NCBI RefSeq assembly: GCF_005503625.1
Contig: NZ_SCMX01000020.1
Span: forward strand, 1-64,000
DNA from: Cupriavidus sp. 2SB
GTDB lineage: Bacteria; Pseudomonadota; Gammaproteobacteria; Burkholderiales; Burkholderiaceae
Reading direction: 5' to 3'
Length of the DNA stretch: 64,000 nt
Shown here piece after piece: positions 33,710 to 43,160 of this stretch (within the stretch, counting starts at the first letter, position 1; every line of letters starts with the position of its first letter). The translations under genes were made by a program, and so were the position numbers. The notes under the pieces were generated by a model, which did no database searches, was not told the origin of the DNA, and saw nothing but the letters and a program-made list of their open reading frames with translations.

Positions 33710-34381
33710 ATGCACGTCTTGCTCGTTGAAGATGATCCGCTGGTACGCGACGGAGTTGCCAACGGCCTTCGCATACATGGATTTGAGGTGACACCCGTGG
33801 GCAACGCCAGCAGCGCCCAGAGCGTCCGACGAGCGTCCCATTTTGACCTCTGTTTGCTCGATCTCGGATTGCCCGACACCGATGGAGTTCATCTCCTTCG
33901 ACAATGGCGTGCAGATGGCGTCAGCTTTCCGGTTATTGCACTGACTGCCAGGGATTCCGTCAGGCACAAGATCACGGGTCTGCAAGCTGGCGCCGACGAC
34001 TACCTGACAAAGCCTTTTGATCTCGATGAACTGGTCGCCAGAATGCAGAGCGTTCTCAGACGCTCGACTGGGGCAATCGTCAATCGCTATCGTTGGGGGC
34101 CGCTGACGCTTTCCCCCAACAGCGGGGAGGTACATCGTCATGGCGACTTGATCGAGCTCACGCGCCGCGAGTTCAGACTCCTCCAGGTGTTTCTCCAATA
34201 CCCCCAACAGATTTTGACTACCACTCAGCTCCAGGACAGCATATATGGGCTAGAGACGAGTGTGGAAAGCAACGCCGTCAACGTTCATATCCACCACTTG
34301 AGGCGGAAGCTCGGGCCGAGAACAATTGAAACCGTCCGCGGACTCGGGTTCAGGCTGGGACCGGTGGAAGCGTTCGCATGA
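33710..34381 (+). CDS. OmpR-family response regulator
   Basis: A 223-residue protein. The receiver domain has the acidic pocket 'EDDP' (7-10), phospho-acceptor D51 ('LLDLGLPDTDG') and 'LTKPFD'. The C-terminal winged-helix domain has 'ELTRREFRLLQVFLQYPQQILTTTQLQDSIYG' and 'VHIHHLRRKLG' followed by 'VRGLGFRLG', the OmpR pattern. It overlaps the sensor kinase gene by four bases. Its neighbours are all periplasmic disulfide proteins, so it probably senses periplasmic thiol or envelope stress. Confidence 0.9.
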   Translation: MHVLLVEDDPLVRDGVANGLRIHGFEVTPVGNASSAQSVRRASHFDLCLLDLGLPDTDGVHLLRQWRADGVSFPVIALTARDSVRHKITGLQAGADDYLTKPFDLDELVARMQSVLRRSTGAIVNRYRWGPLTLSPNSGEVHRHGDLIELTRREFRLLQVFLQYPQQILTTTQLQDSIYGLETSVESNAVNVHIHHLRRKLGPRTIETVRGLGFRLGPVEAFA

Positions 34382-35736
34382 GTCTTAGATTTCGATTGCT
34401 CGTCATCATCGGCACCTCGCTTTCACTGATGTGGACTGCCGTCGCCGTATGGATGTACCGGGATTTCAACCGTGAGGTCCGATCGGTGCTGGATGCCCGA
34501 TTGCAGGCATCGGCACGGATGGTATCGAACCTGATGGACAGGCTTCCGACAGCGCAACCGAACACACGATTTTCCCCCGCGTTCCCCATCGCAAAGGATG
34601 CGTCTGGCGGCTTGGTCTGCGAGATCAGTCTTTCCCGAGATACGACGGCACCGACATTGCTGGCTCGCACCACCGGAAGCCCCGGCCTGATGCATGCCCA
34701 GCCGGGGTATGGTACCTACGAGATCGGCGGGATGGCCTGGCGGGTCTACGTGCTCCAACGTGATGGTGTACGGATTTCGACGGCGGAGCCGGAGAATGTC
34801 AGACGTGGTTTGCTGCGGGACTATGCGATGTCTGGGGGCGTGCCATTTCTCGCCGCGGTGATGGGCAGCCTCGCAATCTTATGGCTCGCGATCGCTCGCG
34901 GACTCGCTCCACTTGAACGCATACGACTACTCCTCTCGCAGCGCATTCCAGGCGACACCAGCCCGCTGCCCGCCATTTCTGCGCCCAGCGAACTGCGTCC
35001 GCTGATCAGTACGCTGCGGCATCTTTTGATTCGCGTACAGGAAGCACTACTGCGTGAGAGACAGTTCTCGGATGATGCCGCGCATGAGTTACGCACGCCC
35101 TTGACGGCCATCAGGACCAACATCCAGGTGGCCATACTTGGCCTGCGCAATCACGCACCGCTTCCGCTGGTGGAACGCTCAATGGCCAACGCGGAAGCGG
35201 GAGCGTTGCGGCTGCAAGCCACACTCGAAAGCCTGTTGCTCCTCGCTCGGGTCGAAGCCGGCGACGACGATCCCGCAAAGCATTCGACTGATTTCGTGGA
35301 CACTCTGCGGCAGTCCGTGCAGGAACTGGGTTCGTCAATGGGCGCCATGGAACGCATCGTCGTAACTCCCCCCGCTGACGCCAGTCCAATCTGGGTCAGC
35401 GTCCCACCAGCACTCCTCGCGTCGGCGATACGCAACCTGTTGGAAAACGCCTTGCGACATGCACCGTTCGACACTGTTGTCGATGCGCGCATCGAGCGGA
35501 CGGACAACCGAGTGGTCCGACTGTTCGTGGTCGACCGTGGACCAGGCCTCTCACCTGATCAGATCACGCACGCGACAGAGCGCTTTTGGCGCTGCAGTCC
35601 GTCCGCCGAGGGAAGCGGGCTCGGACTCGCCATTGTGAAAGCCATCGCGTCCGAGTATGAGGGAACGCTTACTTTGAGTAGCCCGTCGACCGGCTTGACC
35701 GTCTGCCTCGAATTCCCATTCGCCGCTGATGATTGA
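34378..35736 (+). CDS. Sensor histidine kinase (QseC/TctE type)
   Basis: A 452-residue kinase with two membrane segments (about 7-27 and 153-175) enclosing a periplasmic domain of about 125 residues, then HAMP, DHp and ATPase domains. The phospho-acceptor is H236 in 'SDDAAHELRTPLTAI'. The N box is 'LLENALRHAP' and the G boxes 'VDRGPGLSPDQ' and 'GSGLGLAIVKAIA'. The periplasmic domain holds Cys81 ('GGLVCEISL'), the only Cys seen there, which might take part in redox sensing. It pairs with the regulator at 33710. Confidence 0.9.
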   Translation: MSLRFRLLVIIGTSLSLMWTAVAVWMYRDFNREVRSVLDARLQASARMVSNLMDRLPTAQPNTRFSPAFPIAKDASGGLVCEISLSRDTTAPTLLARTTGSPGLMHAQPGYGTYEIGGMAWRVYVLQRDGVRISTAEPENVRRGLLRDYAMSGGVPFLAAVMGSLAILWLAIARGLAPLERIRLLLSQRIPGDTSPLPAISAPSELRPLISTLRHLLIRVQEALLRERQFSDDAAHELRTPLTAIRTNIQVAILGLRNHAPLPLVERSMANAEAGALRLQATLESLLLLARVEAGDDDPAKHSTDFVDTLRQSVQELGSSMGAMERIVVTPPADASPIWVSVPPALLASAIRNLLENALRHAPFDTVVDARIERTDNRVVRLFVVDRGPGLSPDQITHATERFWRCSPSAEGSGLGLAIVKAIASEYEGTLTLSSPSTGLTVCLEFPFAADD

Positions 35737-35949
35737 TCCACCAGGCGCGCAACGCAACGTGCGTGGCAATCTCATTCGGGCATCGTCTGGGCTCGCAGTC
35801 CATGCCTTTAACTACGCCTTAATGTTGGAATCCTAGCATCCGCGACATCCGTGCTTGCCACGGACTGCCTCTCATCGCGAACACCTGCCGCTTCGACGCG
35901 ACTGCGCTGTGGCGATCTGAGTCCAGCCAATGAAACCTTGTCATTGCGG

Positions 35950-36801
35950 ATGCCCAATCCAATCTTCCGAAAGCCAAAAACTGCCGTCCTCCGTTCCGCG
36001 TGCGCGGGCATGCTGACGTTCCTCTGCATCGCCGAGCCCTCGATTGCCGGCGACACATCGGGTTACCCGAGTGTCATCCAAGACGCCGTGAAGAACGGGA
36101 TCAGTATCGTAAAGAGCTTCCCGGCGGCCTCGGGCCTCACGGGCTGGGTACTGGAGCGCGACGGCGAGCATTCCATCGTTTACACGACGAGCGACCGCAA
36201 AACAATGCTAGTCGGCAATCTTGTGACCGACAACGGGAAGATCCTCTCTGCCGAGTACGAAGATCGCTACATGCCGAAAGCCGATTTCGCCGGCTTGTAC
36301 GCGGAACTGGAAAAGGCGCCGCAAGTTGTCGAAGGAACGCAAGCCAATCCGAAGCGAGTTCTCTACATCTTCACCGACCCGGAATGTCCCTACTGTCACC
36401 TCGCGTGGAAGGCGCTGCAACCCTATGAGGCGGCGGGCCTGCAGGTCAGATGGGTCATGGTTGCCGTCATCAAGCCCTCAAGTCTGCCCAAGGCAGTTGA
36501 GATACTGGGCTCGGCCAATAAAACTGACACCTTCCGATCAATGGAGTCGAATCACGGCAAGCCGTGGAACTCGACGGTGAAAACGGACCCAAGCAAAGCT
36601 GCCACGATCCAAAAAGGCCTGGCTAGCAACGCCATCCTGATGGAGCGGTTCAAATTCGGCGGAACACCTGGTTTCGTCTGGAAGGACGAAAAGGGAGAGG
36701 TACATCTGCAGGCGGGCATGCCAAAGCTCAGTGAACTCCCAAGGATCACCGGCCTGCCTAGACAGAAAATCTCGGACCCAGAGTTTGCGAGGTTCCAATG
36801 A
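35950..36801 (+). CDS. dsbG: DsbG-like thiol:disulfide isomerase
   Basis: A 283-residue protein with a signal (residues 1-34), dimerisation domain, and a thioredoxin fold with C146-Pro-Tyr-C149 ('IFTDPECPYCHLAWKAL'). The C-terminal 'FKFGGTPGFVWKDEKGEVHLQAGMP' has the cis-Pro loop 'GTPG'. DsbG protects or repairs single and mispaired cysteines in the periplasm and is kept reduced by DsbD. It overlaps the start of dsbD by four bases (ATGA at 36798), so they are made together. A start 33 codons upstream (35851) would spoil the signal peptide. Confidence 0.85.
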   Translation: MPNPIFRKPKTAVLRSACAGMLTFLCIAEPSIAGDTSGYPSVIQDAVKNGISIVKSFPAASGLTGWVLERDGEHSIVYTTSDRKTMLVGNLVTDNGKILSAEYEDRYMPKADFAGLYAELEKAPQVVEGTQANPKRVLYIFTDPECPYCHLAWKALQPYEAAGLQVRWVMVAVIKPSSLPKAVEILGSANKTDTFRSMESNHGKPWNSTVKTDPSKAATIQKGLASNAILMERFKFGGTPGFVWKDEKGEVHLQAGMPKLSELPRITGLPRQKISDPEFARFQ

Positions 36802-38744
36802 AAAAAGAGCCGACCAATGAGATTACACGCTGGATACTTGCGTTGTCTCGGCTTGCACATTTATGGGCAAGCTGGAGCCTTCGCCTGACGGATCGTCTGC
36901 CCCTCCCCGGCGCGCGCCCGAGTCTCATATGGGCATTGCTGTGCGTCGCCCCGAGGTTTGCCATGGGCGTTGACTTTCTGCCGCCCGACCAAGCCTTCCG
37001 ATTGACGGCGGATCGTGTCGACTCTCATACAGTGGCGATCCGCTTCGAAATCGAAGATGGCTACTATATGTATCGCGAACGATTTGCGTTCTCCTCGAAC
37101 TCGAACAACGTACGGCTGCTCGCGCCAGCATATCCCACACCAGAACGAAAATTTGACGAAACGTTTGACAAGGACGTGGATATCTATCGCAAAGGCGTCA
37201 ACATTACGCTCCCCTTCGATGAAGGAGGCGCGCCTGGCGATTGGGTACTGCGCGTTACGTCTCAGGGGTGTGCCGACGCTGGAATTTGCTACCCGCCGCA
37301 GCAGCATGATGTGCCGATCTCCCCGCTAACCAGTGAGCACCCCCCGGTCATCAATCAGAACGTCACAACGGTCGCGCAGCATACGCCGCCGATAGAAACT
37401 TCCGAATTGGAACTTTCATCTGTGCCAGACGCGTCGGCGCGCATCGACCGGGCGCTCTCCAGTCGAAGTCTGATGTTGGTTGTCTCGCTATTCTTCGGAA
37501 TGGGCGTTCTGCTGGCCCTGACGCCTTGCGTGCTTCCGATGGTCCCGATTCTATCGGTCATCGTCGTAGGTACCGAAGCGAGACGGTGGCGGTCGTTGGC
37601 ATTGTCTGCCGCGTACGTGCTGGGCATGTCGGTAATCTATACCGGCGTGGGCGTCACGGCCGGCATCATCGGCGAAAGCCTGACCGCGTATCTCCAGGCG
37701 CCGTGGGTCCTGGCCAGCTTCGCCGTGCTGCTATCCGTCTTGGCACTCGCCATGTTCGGGGTCTACGAGTTCCAGCTTCCCCAGTCCTGGTTGACTCGCC
37801 TGCAAGCTTCGTCTGGCAAGCTTCACGGAGGACACTTCATCAGCGCAGCGGTCATGGGAGCAATGTCCGCCCTGATAGTTGGGCCTTGCGTGACCGCCCC
37901 GCTTGCTGGTGCTCTTGCCTACATTGCCCGCAGCGGTGATGCCGTGATTGGCGGCAGCGCGCTCTTTGCGATGGCACTGGGAATGGGCACGCCTTTGCTT
38001 CTCGTCGGCGCAGGTGCTGGCGTGTTGTTGCCTCGCACGGGCCAATGGATGGTACATACGAAGACGGCCTCGGGTTACATGCTCTTGGCTCTGGCACTCT
38101 GGATGGCGAATCCGATTATGCCGTCGTGGATGTTCATGCTCGCCGTGGCAACCCTGCTCCTGGCCGTGGGCGTCGCGTTGGGAGCATTAACTCCCTTTCA
38201 AGGGTCCGCCCCGCTCGCAGCGGTGAAAAAGGCGGTCGGCATTCTCGCCATTTCGTTCGGCGTGGTGCTGATCCTGGGGGTCAGCTCGGGTGGACGGGAC
38301 GTATTACAACCCCTTGGCAAGCTCACAATCATTTCGGGCGCCGCCGCGAATTCGGATGCGATTGGTCCTCATCAGTCCGATCTGCACTTCGAATCGGTTC
38401 AAAGCGTTGACGAACTGGAGGCAAGGCTTGCACAGGCCGCTGGCGACCATCGTCCGGTCATGCTGGATTTCTACGCCGATTGGTGTACGAGTTGCAAGGA
38501 AATGGAACGTTTCACGTTCGCGGATTCCAGCGTGAAAAACAAACTGCAACGATTTGTACTGTTGCGAGCAGATGTCACGGCCAACTCGCAGGAAGATCGG
38601 GAACTGCTCCGACGGTTCGGGATCTTTGGCCCGCCATCGGCGATCTTCTATGACGCGGATGGCAAGCTCAAAGCGGAGCGTGTCGTGGGCTACAAGTCCG
38701 CGTCAGCTTTTCTCTCCACACTTCAACGTATCTACCCTTCCTGA
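36798..38744 (+). CDS. dsbD: Thiol:disulfide interchange protein DsbD
   Basis: A 648-residue three-domain protein. An N-terminal segment (about 1-57) is followed by the periplasmic alpha domain with C158 and C164 ('QGCADAGICYPP'). The eight-helix membrane domain has C244 in 'LALTPCVLPMVPILS' and a second Cys in 'VGPCVTAPLAG'. The C-terminal thioredoxin domain has C563-Thr-Ser-C566 ('DFYADWCTSCKEME'). Electrons pass from cytosolic thioredoxin to DsbG-type proteins. All six active-site cysteines are present. The long N-terminus before the signal is unusual; a later start is possible. Confidence 0.9.
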   Translation: MKKEPTNEITRWILALSRLAHLWASWSLRLTDRLPLPGARPSLIWALLCVAPRFAMGVDFLPPDQAFRLTADRVDSHTVAIRFEIEDGYYMYRERFAFSSNSNNVRLLAPAYPTPERKFDETFDKDVDIYRKGVNITLPFDEGGAPGDWVLRVTSQGCADAGICYPPQQHDVPISPLTSEHPPVINQNVTTVAQHTPPIETSELELSSVPDASARIDRALSSRSLMLVVSLFFGMGVLLALTPCVLPMVPILSVIVVGTEARRWRSLALSAAYVLGMSVIYTGVGVTAGIIGESLTAYLQAPWVLASFAVLLSVLALAMFGVYEFQLPQSWLTRLQASSGKLHGGHFISAAVMGAMSALIVGPCVTAPLAGALAYIARSGDAVIGGSALFAMALGMGTPLLLVGAGAGVLLPRTGQWMVHTKTASGYMLLALALWMANPIMPSWMFMLAVATLLLAVGVALGALTPFQGSAPLAAVKKAVGILAISFGVVLILGVSSGGRDVLQPLGKLTIISGAAANSDAIGPHQSDLHFESVQSVDELEARLAQAAGDHRPVMLDFYADWCTSCKEMERFTFADSSVKNKLQRFVLLRADVTANSQEDRELLRRFGIFGPPSAIFYDADGKLKAERVVGYKSASAFLSTLQRIYPS

Positions 38745-38776
38745 GCGCGGCCTCGAAATCTCGACGCTTTGACAAA

Positions 38777-38804
38777 GAGCGCGGCCCCTTTCGCGGCCGC
38801 GCTC
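38777..38804. terminator. GC-rich hairpin between convergent dsbD and Bug genes
   Basis: GAGCGCGGCC (38777-38786) pairs perfectly with GGCCGCGCTC (38795-38804) over an eight-base loop. There is no T-run, but its position between two convergent genes supports a bidirectional terminator. Confidence 0.7.
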
Positions 38805-38827
38805 ACAGCAGAAAACGACCACCCACC

Positions 38828-39799
38828 CTATTCGATCGTGATGCCGGCGTCCTTGATCAGCTTTGAGAAATAAGGAATCTCCGCCTGAATCTTCTGCTTC
38901 ATTTCGTCAGGTGTGGACAGTACAAGTTCGGCACCCTGCTTCCTGAATGACTCTTCCATCGCCGGCGAGCGAAGTCCCGCCAGTGCACGATTGATCTTGG
39001 CGATGATCTCCGGCGGCGTCCCCGCCGGCGCCATCAGCCCATACCACGCGCCAGCTTCGTAACCCGCCACACCGGACTCAGCCACCGTCGGGACATTTGG
39101 CATCGATGGCCAGCGTGTTGCTCCTCCAGTCGCCAGAACCCGGACCTTGCCGGCGTCAACTGCGCCCCGGACGGCCGCGTAGTTGGTGAACATCACCGGC
39201 ACATGACCGGCCATGACGTCGGTAATGGCGGGCGAGGCCCCCTTATACGCGATATTGCGTAGTTTCACCCCTGCCATGCGATTGAACTGTTCCGCAGCAA
39301 GGTGTGCAGGGCTACCGGGACCGGACGATGCGTAGGCTACCTCCCCCGGCTTTTGCTTTGCATAGGTAATTAGTTCGGAAACGTTCTTCGCGGGAAAATT
39401 ACTGTTCACTACCAGCCAATTCGGCACGTTTGCAAGAATCGACACCGGCGCCAGATCCTTCAGCGTGTCATACGTCATCTTGGGGAACAGCGTCATGTTG
39501 ACGGAGTTGGGGGTACTCGCCAGCAGGAGCGTATAGCCGTCGGGCGCAGCCTTCGCCACGTTCTCCGAGCCAATATTGGTGCCGGCTCCAGGCTTGTTTT
39601 CCACGACAACCGGCTGACCAAGCTCTTGTGACATCACGCTGGCTGCCTGGCGACCCAGAAAGTCGGAGACCGCCCCGGCCGGATAGGGAACGATCAGTTT
39701 GATCGGCTTCTGCGGCCAGGCCTTTTCAGCGCTGACGGAAAAGCTGACCGGCAATGCACATGCTGCGGCCAGTACAGCAACCAGTTGACGTCGTGACAT
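38828..39799 (-). CDS. Bug-family periplasmic solute receptor
   Basis: A 323-residue secreted protein: signal 'RRQLVAVLAAACALPVSFSVSA', then 'WPQKPIKLIVPYPAGAVSDFLGRQAASVM', 'QPVVVENKPGAGTNIGSENVAKAAPDGYTLLL' and 'NIAYKGASPAITDVMAGHVPVMFTN'. It is divergent from xsc with 400 bases between them and has no TctAB partner nearby. A role in capturing a sulfonate for the Xsc pathway is possible, since the shared gap could hold one regulator's sites for both. Ligands of this family are not predictable by sequence. Confidence 0.85.
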   Translation of the reverse strand: MSRRQLVAVLAAACALPVSFSVSAEKAWPQKPIKLIVPYPAGAVSDFLGRQAASVMSQELGQPVVVENKPGAGTNIGSENVAKAAPDGYTLLLASTPNSVNMTLFPKMTYDTLKDLAPVSILANVPNWLVVNSNFPAKNVSELITYAKQKPGEVAYASSGPGSPAHLAAEQFNRMAGVKLRNIAYKGASPAITDVMAGHVPVMFTNYAAVRGAVDAGKVRVLATGGATRWPSMPNVPTVAESGVAGYEAGAWYGLMAPAGTPPEIIAKINRALAGLRSPAMEESFRKQGAELVLSTPDEMKQKIQAEIPYFSKLIKDAGITIE

Positions 39800-40199
39800 C
39801 GTTGTCTCCGTGTTCTGTAGGCGATCGGAAGCCGCCTATCGATGAACTCAAATTTAGTTGTAGTCCTTCCTCACTCGCACGGTACCGCGCTTGATTTCCC
39901 GCAGCACACCGGCAGCCAACGTCTTTAAATTCGACGCTGTAATCAGCATAGTTGAGACGGAATGTTCCGTTATCAGTGTTAACCTCGATATGGACTGCGC
40001 CCGCCATCCGCGCAATAGCGCCTTATAAACCTCTTTAATGGTGAAAATTCCGGTTAAGAAACCATTTAATTCAATTTTTTGGGCCCAATTTCACCGCGCC
40101 TCTGAAATCACGGTTGACATCGCCTAAGTTTCGTCCTAACTTTGCACAAACAGCTTTTTCGGAACGATCTGTTCCGTTTTTAGAGACTGGAGACAACCG
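39800..40199. promoter_or_regulatory. Divergent control region of the Bug receptor and the xsc operon
   Basis: An AT-richer 400-base gap. It contains ACGGAA-TG-TTCCGT at 39957-39970 and the palindrome at 40160-40176. I found no convincing gene in it. A ribosome site GGAGA is placed at 40189-40193 before xsc. Confidence 0.5.
40160..40176. promoter_or_regulatory. IclR-type operator before xsc
   Basis: CGGAAC (40160-40165) and GTTCCG (40171-40176) flank GATCT, 24 bases before the xsc start. The GGAAC-N5-GTTCC core equals that at 26960. A T-run follows, so it could also act as a leader hairpin. Confidence 0.6.
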
Positions 40200-42044
40200 A
40201 TGCGAGACTCAGATAACACGTACGCCACAGGCAACAAAGGTGGTGCCGCAGCTTCGACCGATTCCGGCCCGCAGGCCATGACGCCGTCGGAAGCCTTCGT
40301 TGAGACTATGGCCGCGAACGGCGTCACCGACATGTTCGGCATCATGGGTTCCGCGTTCATGGATGCGATGGACATCTTCGCGCCGGCCGGCATCCGGCTC
40401 ATCCCGGTCGTTCACGAACAGGGCGCTGGCCATATGGCAGACGGCTACTCTCGTGTTTCTGGTCGACATGGCGTCGTGATCGGCCAGAACGGCCCGGGCA
40501 TCAGTAATTGTGTGACCGCAATCGCGGCGGCATATTGGGCCCACAGCCCGGTGGTGATCGTGACGCCGGAAGCCGGCACCATGGGCATCGGCCTCGGCGG
40601 GTTCCAGGAGGCCAAGCAGCTTCCGATGTTCCAGGAATTCACCAAGTACCAAGGACACGTCACGCATCCGGCGCGCATGGCCGAATTCACCGGGCGCTGC
40701 TTTGATCGCGCCATGGCCGAGATGGGCCCCACCCAACTGAATATTCCGCGCGATTACTTCTACGGGCAGATCAAGGCGGAAATCCCGAAGCCACAACGAC
40801 TCGATCGCGGCCCCGGTGGAGAGCAAAGTCTGAATGAAGCGGCCGAACTGCTCGCCAATGCGAAATTCCCCGTCATCATTTCGGGTGGTGGCGTGGTCAT
40901 GGCCGACGGCGTGGAGGAGTGCAAGGCTTTGGCGGACCGCCTGGGCGCCCCAGTCGTCAACAGCTATCTGCACAATGATTCGTTCCCGGCCAGCCATCCG
41001 CTCTGGTGCGGCCCGCTGGGATACCAAGGCTCCAAAGCCGCCATGAAGTTGATTTCCCGCGCCGACGTGGTGGTCGCACTTGGCTCCCGCCTGGGTCCCT
41101 TCGGCACGCTTCCGCAGCATGGCATGGACTATTGGCCGAAGACCGCAAAGATCATCCAGATCGACGCGGACCACAAGATGCTTGGCCTTGTGAAGAAGAT
41201 CTCAGTCGGCATCTGCGGCGATGCCAAGGCCGCCGCCGTGGCGCTCACCCAGCGGTTGGCGAATCGTACCCTCGCCTGCGACAGTAGTCGCGACAGCCGG
41301 GCGACGGAAATCGCCGCAGAAAAGGCTGCATGGGAGAAGGAGCTCGATGAGTGGACGCACGAGCGTGACCCCTACAGTCTTGACATGATCGAGGAGCAGC
41401 AACACGAGCGTACGCCGACAGGCGGCACTTACCTCCACCCGCGTCAGGTGCTACGCGAACTCGAACGTGCCATGCCGCCGGACGTAATGCTGTCCACCGA
41501 CATCGGCAATATCAACTCGGTGGCAAACAGCTACCTTCGCTTTGAAAAGCCGAGAAGCTTCTTCGCCGCGATGAGCTGGGGCAACTGCGGCTACGCATTC
41601 CCCACCATTATTGGCGCAAAGGTTGCGGCGCCTCATCGTCCGGCAATCTCCTACGCTGGCGACGGCGCGTGGGGCATGAGCCTGATGGAGACCATGACGT
41701 GCGTGCGCCACAACATCCCGGTTACCGCGGTGGTATTCCACAACCGCCAATGGGGCGCGGAGAAAAAGAACCAGGTGGATTTCTATAACCGCCGCTTCGT
41801 GGCCGGTGAACTGGACAACCAGAGCTTTGCCGGCATTGCCAAGGCAATGGGCGCCGAAGGCATTGTTGTCGATCGACTCGAAGACGTCGGCCCTGCGCTG
41901 AAGCGCGCTGTCGATCTGCAGATGAATCATGGCAAGACCACAATCATCGAGATCATGTGTACGCGCGAACTCGGCGATCCGTTCCGTCGGGATGCGCTGT
42001 CGAAGCCCGTGCGCATGCTCGACAAGTACAAGGACTTCGTCTGA
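40200..42044 (+). CDS. xsc: Sulfoacetaldehyde acetyltransferase
   Basis: A 614-residue TPP enzyme. The PYR domain has 'MTPSEAFVETMAANGVTDMFGIMGSAFMDAMDIF' and E73 in 'VVHEQGAGHMADGYSR'; the PP domain has GDG at 488-490 ('AGDGAWGMSLMETM') and the cofactor Asn region 'FHNRQWGAEKKNQVDFY', which is specific to Xsc. Xsc turns sulfoacetaldehyde and phosphate into acetyl phosphate and sulfite, the desulfonation step for taurine, isethionate and C3 sulfonates. The start at 40200 has a good ribosome site and gives 26 extra residues compared with the common start at Met27. First gene of an operon with pta, aminotransferase, IclR and exporter. Confidence 0.95.
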   Translation: MRDSDNTYATGNKGGAAASTDSGPQAMTPSEAFVETMAANGVTDMFGIMGSAFMDAMDIFAPAGIRLIPVVHEQGAGHMADGYSRVSGRHGVVIGQNGPGISNCVTAIAAAYWAHSPVVIVTPEAGTMGIGLGGFQEAKQLPMFQEFTKYQGHVTHPARMAEFTGRCFDRAMAEMGPTQLNIPRDYFYGQIKAEIPKPQRLDRGPGGEQSLNEAAELLANAKFPVIISGGGVVMADGVEECKALADRLGAPVVNSYLHNDSFPASHPLWCGPLGYQGSKAAMKLISRADVVVALGSRLGPFGTLPQHGMDYWPKTAKIIQIDADHKMLGLVKKISVGICGDAKAAAVALTQRLANRTLACDSSRDSRATEIAAEKAAWEKELDEWTHERDPYSLDMIEEQQHERTPTGGTYLHPRQVLRELERAMPPDVMLSTDIGNINSVANSYLRFEKPRSFFAAMSWGNCGYAFPTIIGAKVAAPHRPAISYAGDGAWGMSLMETMTCVRHNIPVTAVVFHNRQWGAEKKNQVDFYNRRFVAGELDNQSFAGIAKAMGAEGIVVDRLEDVGPALKRAVDLQMNHGKTTIIEIMCTRELGDPFRRDALSKPVRMLDKYKDFV

Positions 42045-42065
42045 TTCGGCTCTGGGGGGCCCATC

Positions 42066-43094
42066 ATGAAAGCGATTCACCGAATCATCGATCGTGCCCG
42101 TGCGGATCCCCAGCGCATCGCGCTCTGCGAAGCGGAAGACCCCAGGGTCCTCCTCGCCGCGCGGCGCGCGATGGCCGAAGGCATCGCCCACCCTATCCTG
42201 GTGGGCGATCGCCCCAGGATTACCGTAAGCGCCGACAACGCCAACGTGGATCTTCGTGACATCACAATCCTTGACCCGCAGGACGCAGACGTCGGCGAAC
42301 CCTTCGCAGAAGAGCTCTTCCGCCTCCGCAAAGCAAAGGGAATGTCACGAGACACCGCAGCGGCGGAAGTCCGCAAGCCGCTATGTTTCGCCAACATGCT
42401 GGTGCGGATGGGGCATGCGGATGGCTCCGTTGCCGGCGCCGCGCACACCACGGCCGACGTCGTTCGCAGCGCCATCCAACTGATCGGCCTCGACCCGGCG
42501 TGCAAGCTGGTTTCCAGTTTCTTCATCATGATGCTCTGCGAGCCTTTCCATACGGTCAAAGGCGGCGTCATCTTTACCGATTGCGGCCTGGTGGTCGACC
42601 CCGATGATCGTCAGCTCGCGGAAATCGCAATGGCGGGCGCAGATAGTGCATCAAACTTGCTGCTGGAGGAACCACGCGTTGCAATGCTCTCCTTCTCAAC
42701 CAGTGGCAGTGCACATCACCCTGCGGTGGACAAGGTAGTTCGGGCGACCGAGATAGTCCGCCAACGGCGACCAGCACTGGCCATCGACGGTGACGTTCAA
42801 CTCGACGCAGCCATTGTCGCGGAGATCGCGGCGAAGAAGATTGCACACTCACAGGTTCAGGGTCATGCCAATGTCCTAGTCTTTCCCGGCCTGGAAGCTG
42901 GCAATATCGGCTACAAGCTTGCCGAACGAGTGGGCGGCGCCAAGGCCATCGGACCTCTCCTCCAAGGGCTTCGAAAGCCGGCCAACGACCTATCCCGCGG
43001 ATGCAGCGCCGACGACGTATTTCACGTCATTGCGGTCACCGTCGTACAGGCACAGGCCGCGAAATGTTTGACATCCACTGAATTGCCCCGTTGA
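42066..43094 (+). CDS. pta: Phosphate acetyltransferase
   Basis: A 342-residue protein with the single-domain Pta fold: 'RIALCEAEDPRVLLAARRAMAEGIAHPILVGD', 'MLVRMGHADGSVAGAAHTTADVVRSAIQLIG' and 'NVLVFPGLEAGNIGYKLAERVGGAKAIGPLLQGL'. It converts the acetyl phosphate made by Xsc to acetyl-CoA. The short form without the N-terminal regulatory domain is the one commonly linked to xsc. It begins 21 bases after xsc. Confidence 0.95.
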   Translation: MKAIHRIIDRARADPQRIALCEAEDPRVLLAARRAMAEGIAHPILVGDRPRITVSADNANVDLRDITILDPQDADVGEPFAEELFRLRKAKGMSRDTAAAEVRKPLCFANMLVRMGHADGSVAGAAHTTADVVRSAIQLIGLDPACKLVSSFFIMMLCEPFHTVKGGVIFTDCGLVVDPDDRQLAEIAMAGADSASNLLLEEPRVAMLSFSTSGSAHHPAVDKVVRATEIVRQRRPALAIDGDVQLDAAIVAEIAAKKIAHSQVQGHANVLVFPGLEAGNIGYKLAERVGGAKAIGPLLQGLRKPANDLSRGCSADDVFHVIAVTVVQAQAAKCLTSTELPR

Positions 43095-43160
43095 TGTATC
43101 CGCGTTGGGCATTTTCAATGCGATACACCAGCGCTTTCCAACTCTTTTCTCGAAACCTCC

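Noticed and set aside
40160-40181. Rho-independent terminator before xsc
   Set aside because: The stem is only six bases, lies within the leader 24 bases before the start, and matches an operator-like site elsewhere; kept as an operator candidate.
40209-41174. 321-residue minus-strand frame
   Set aside because: Exactly antisense to xsc, whose identity is certain.
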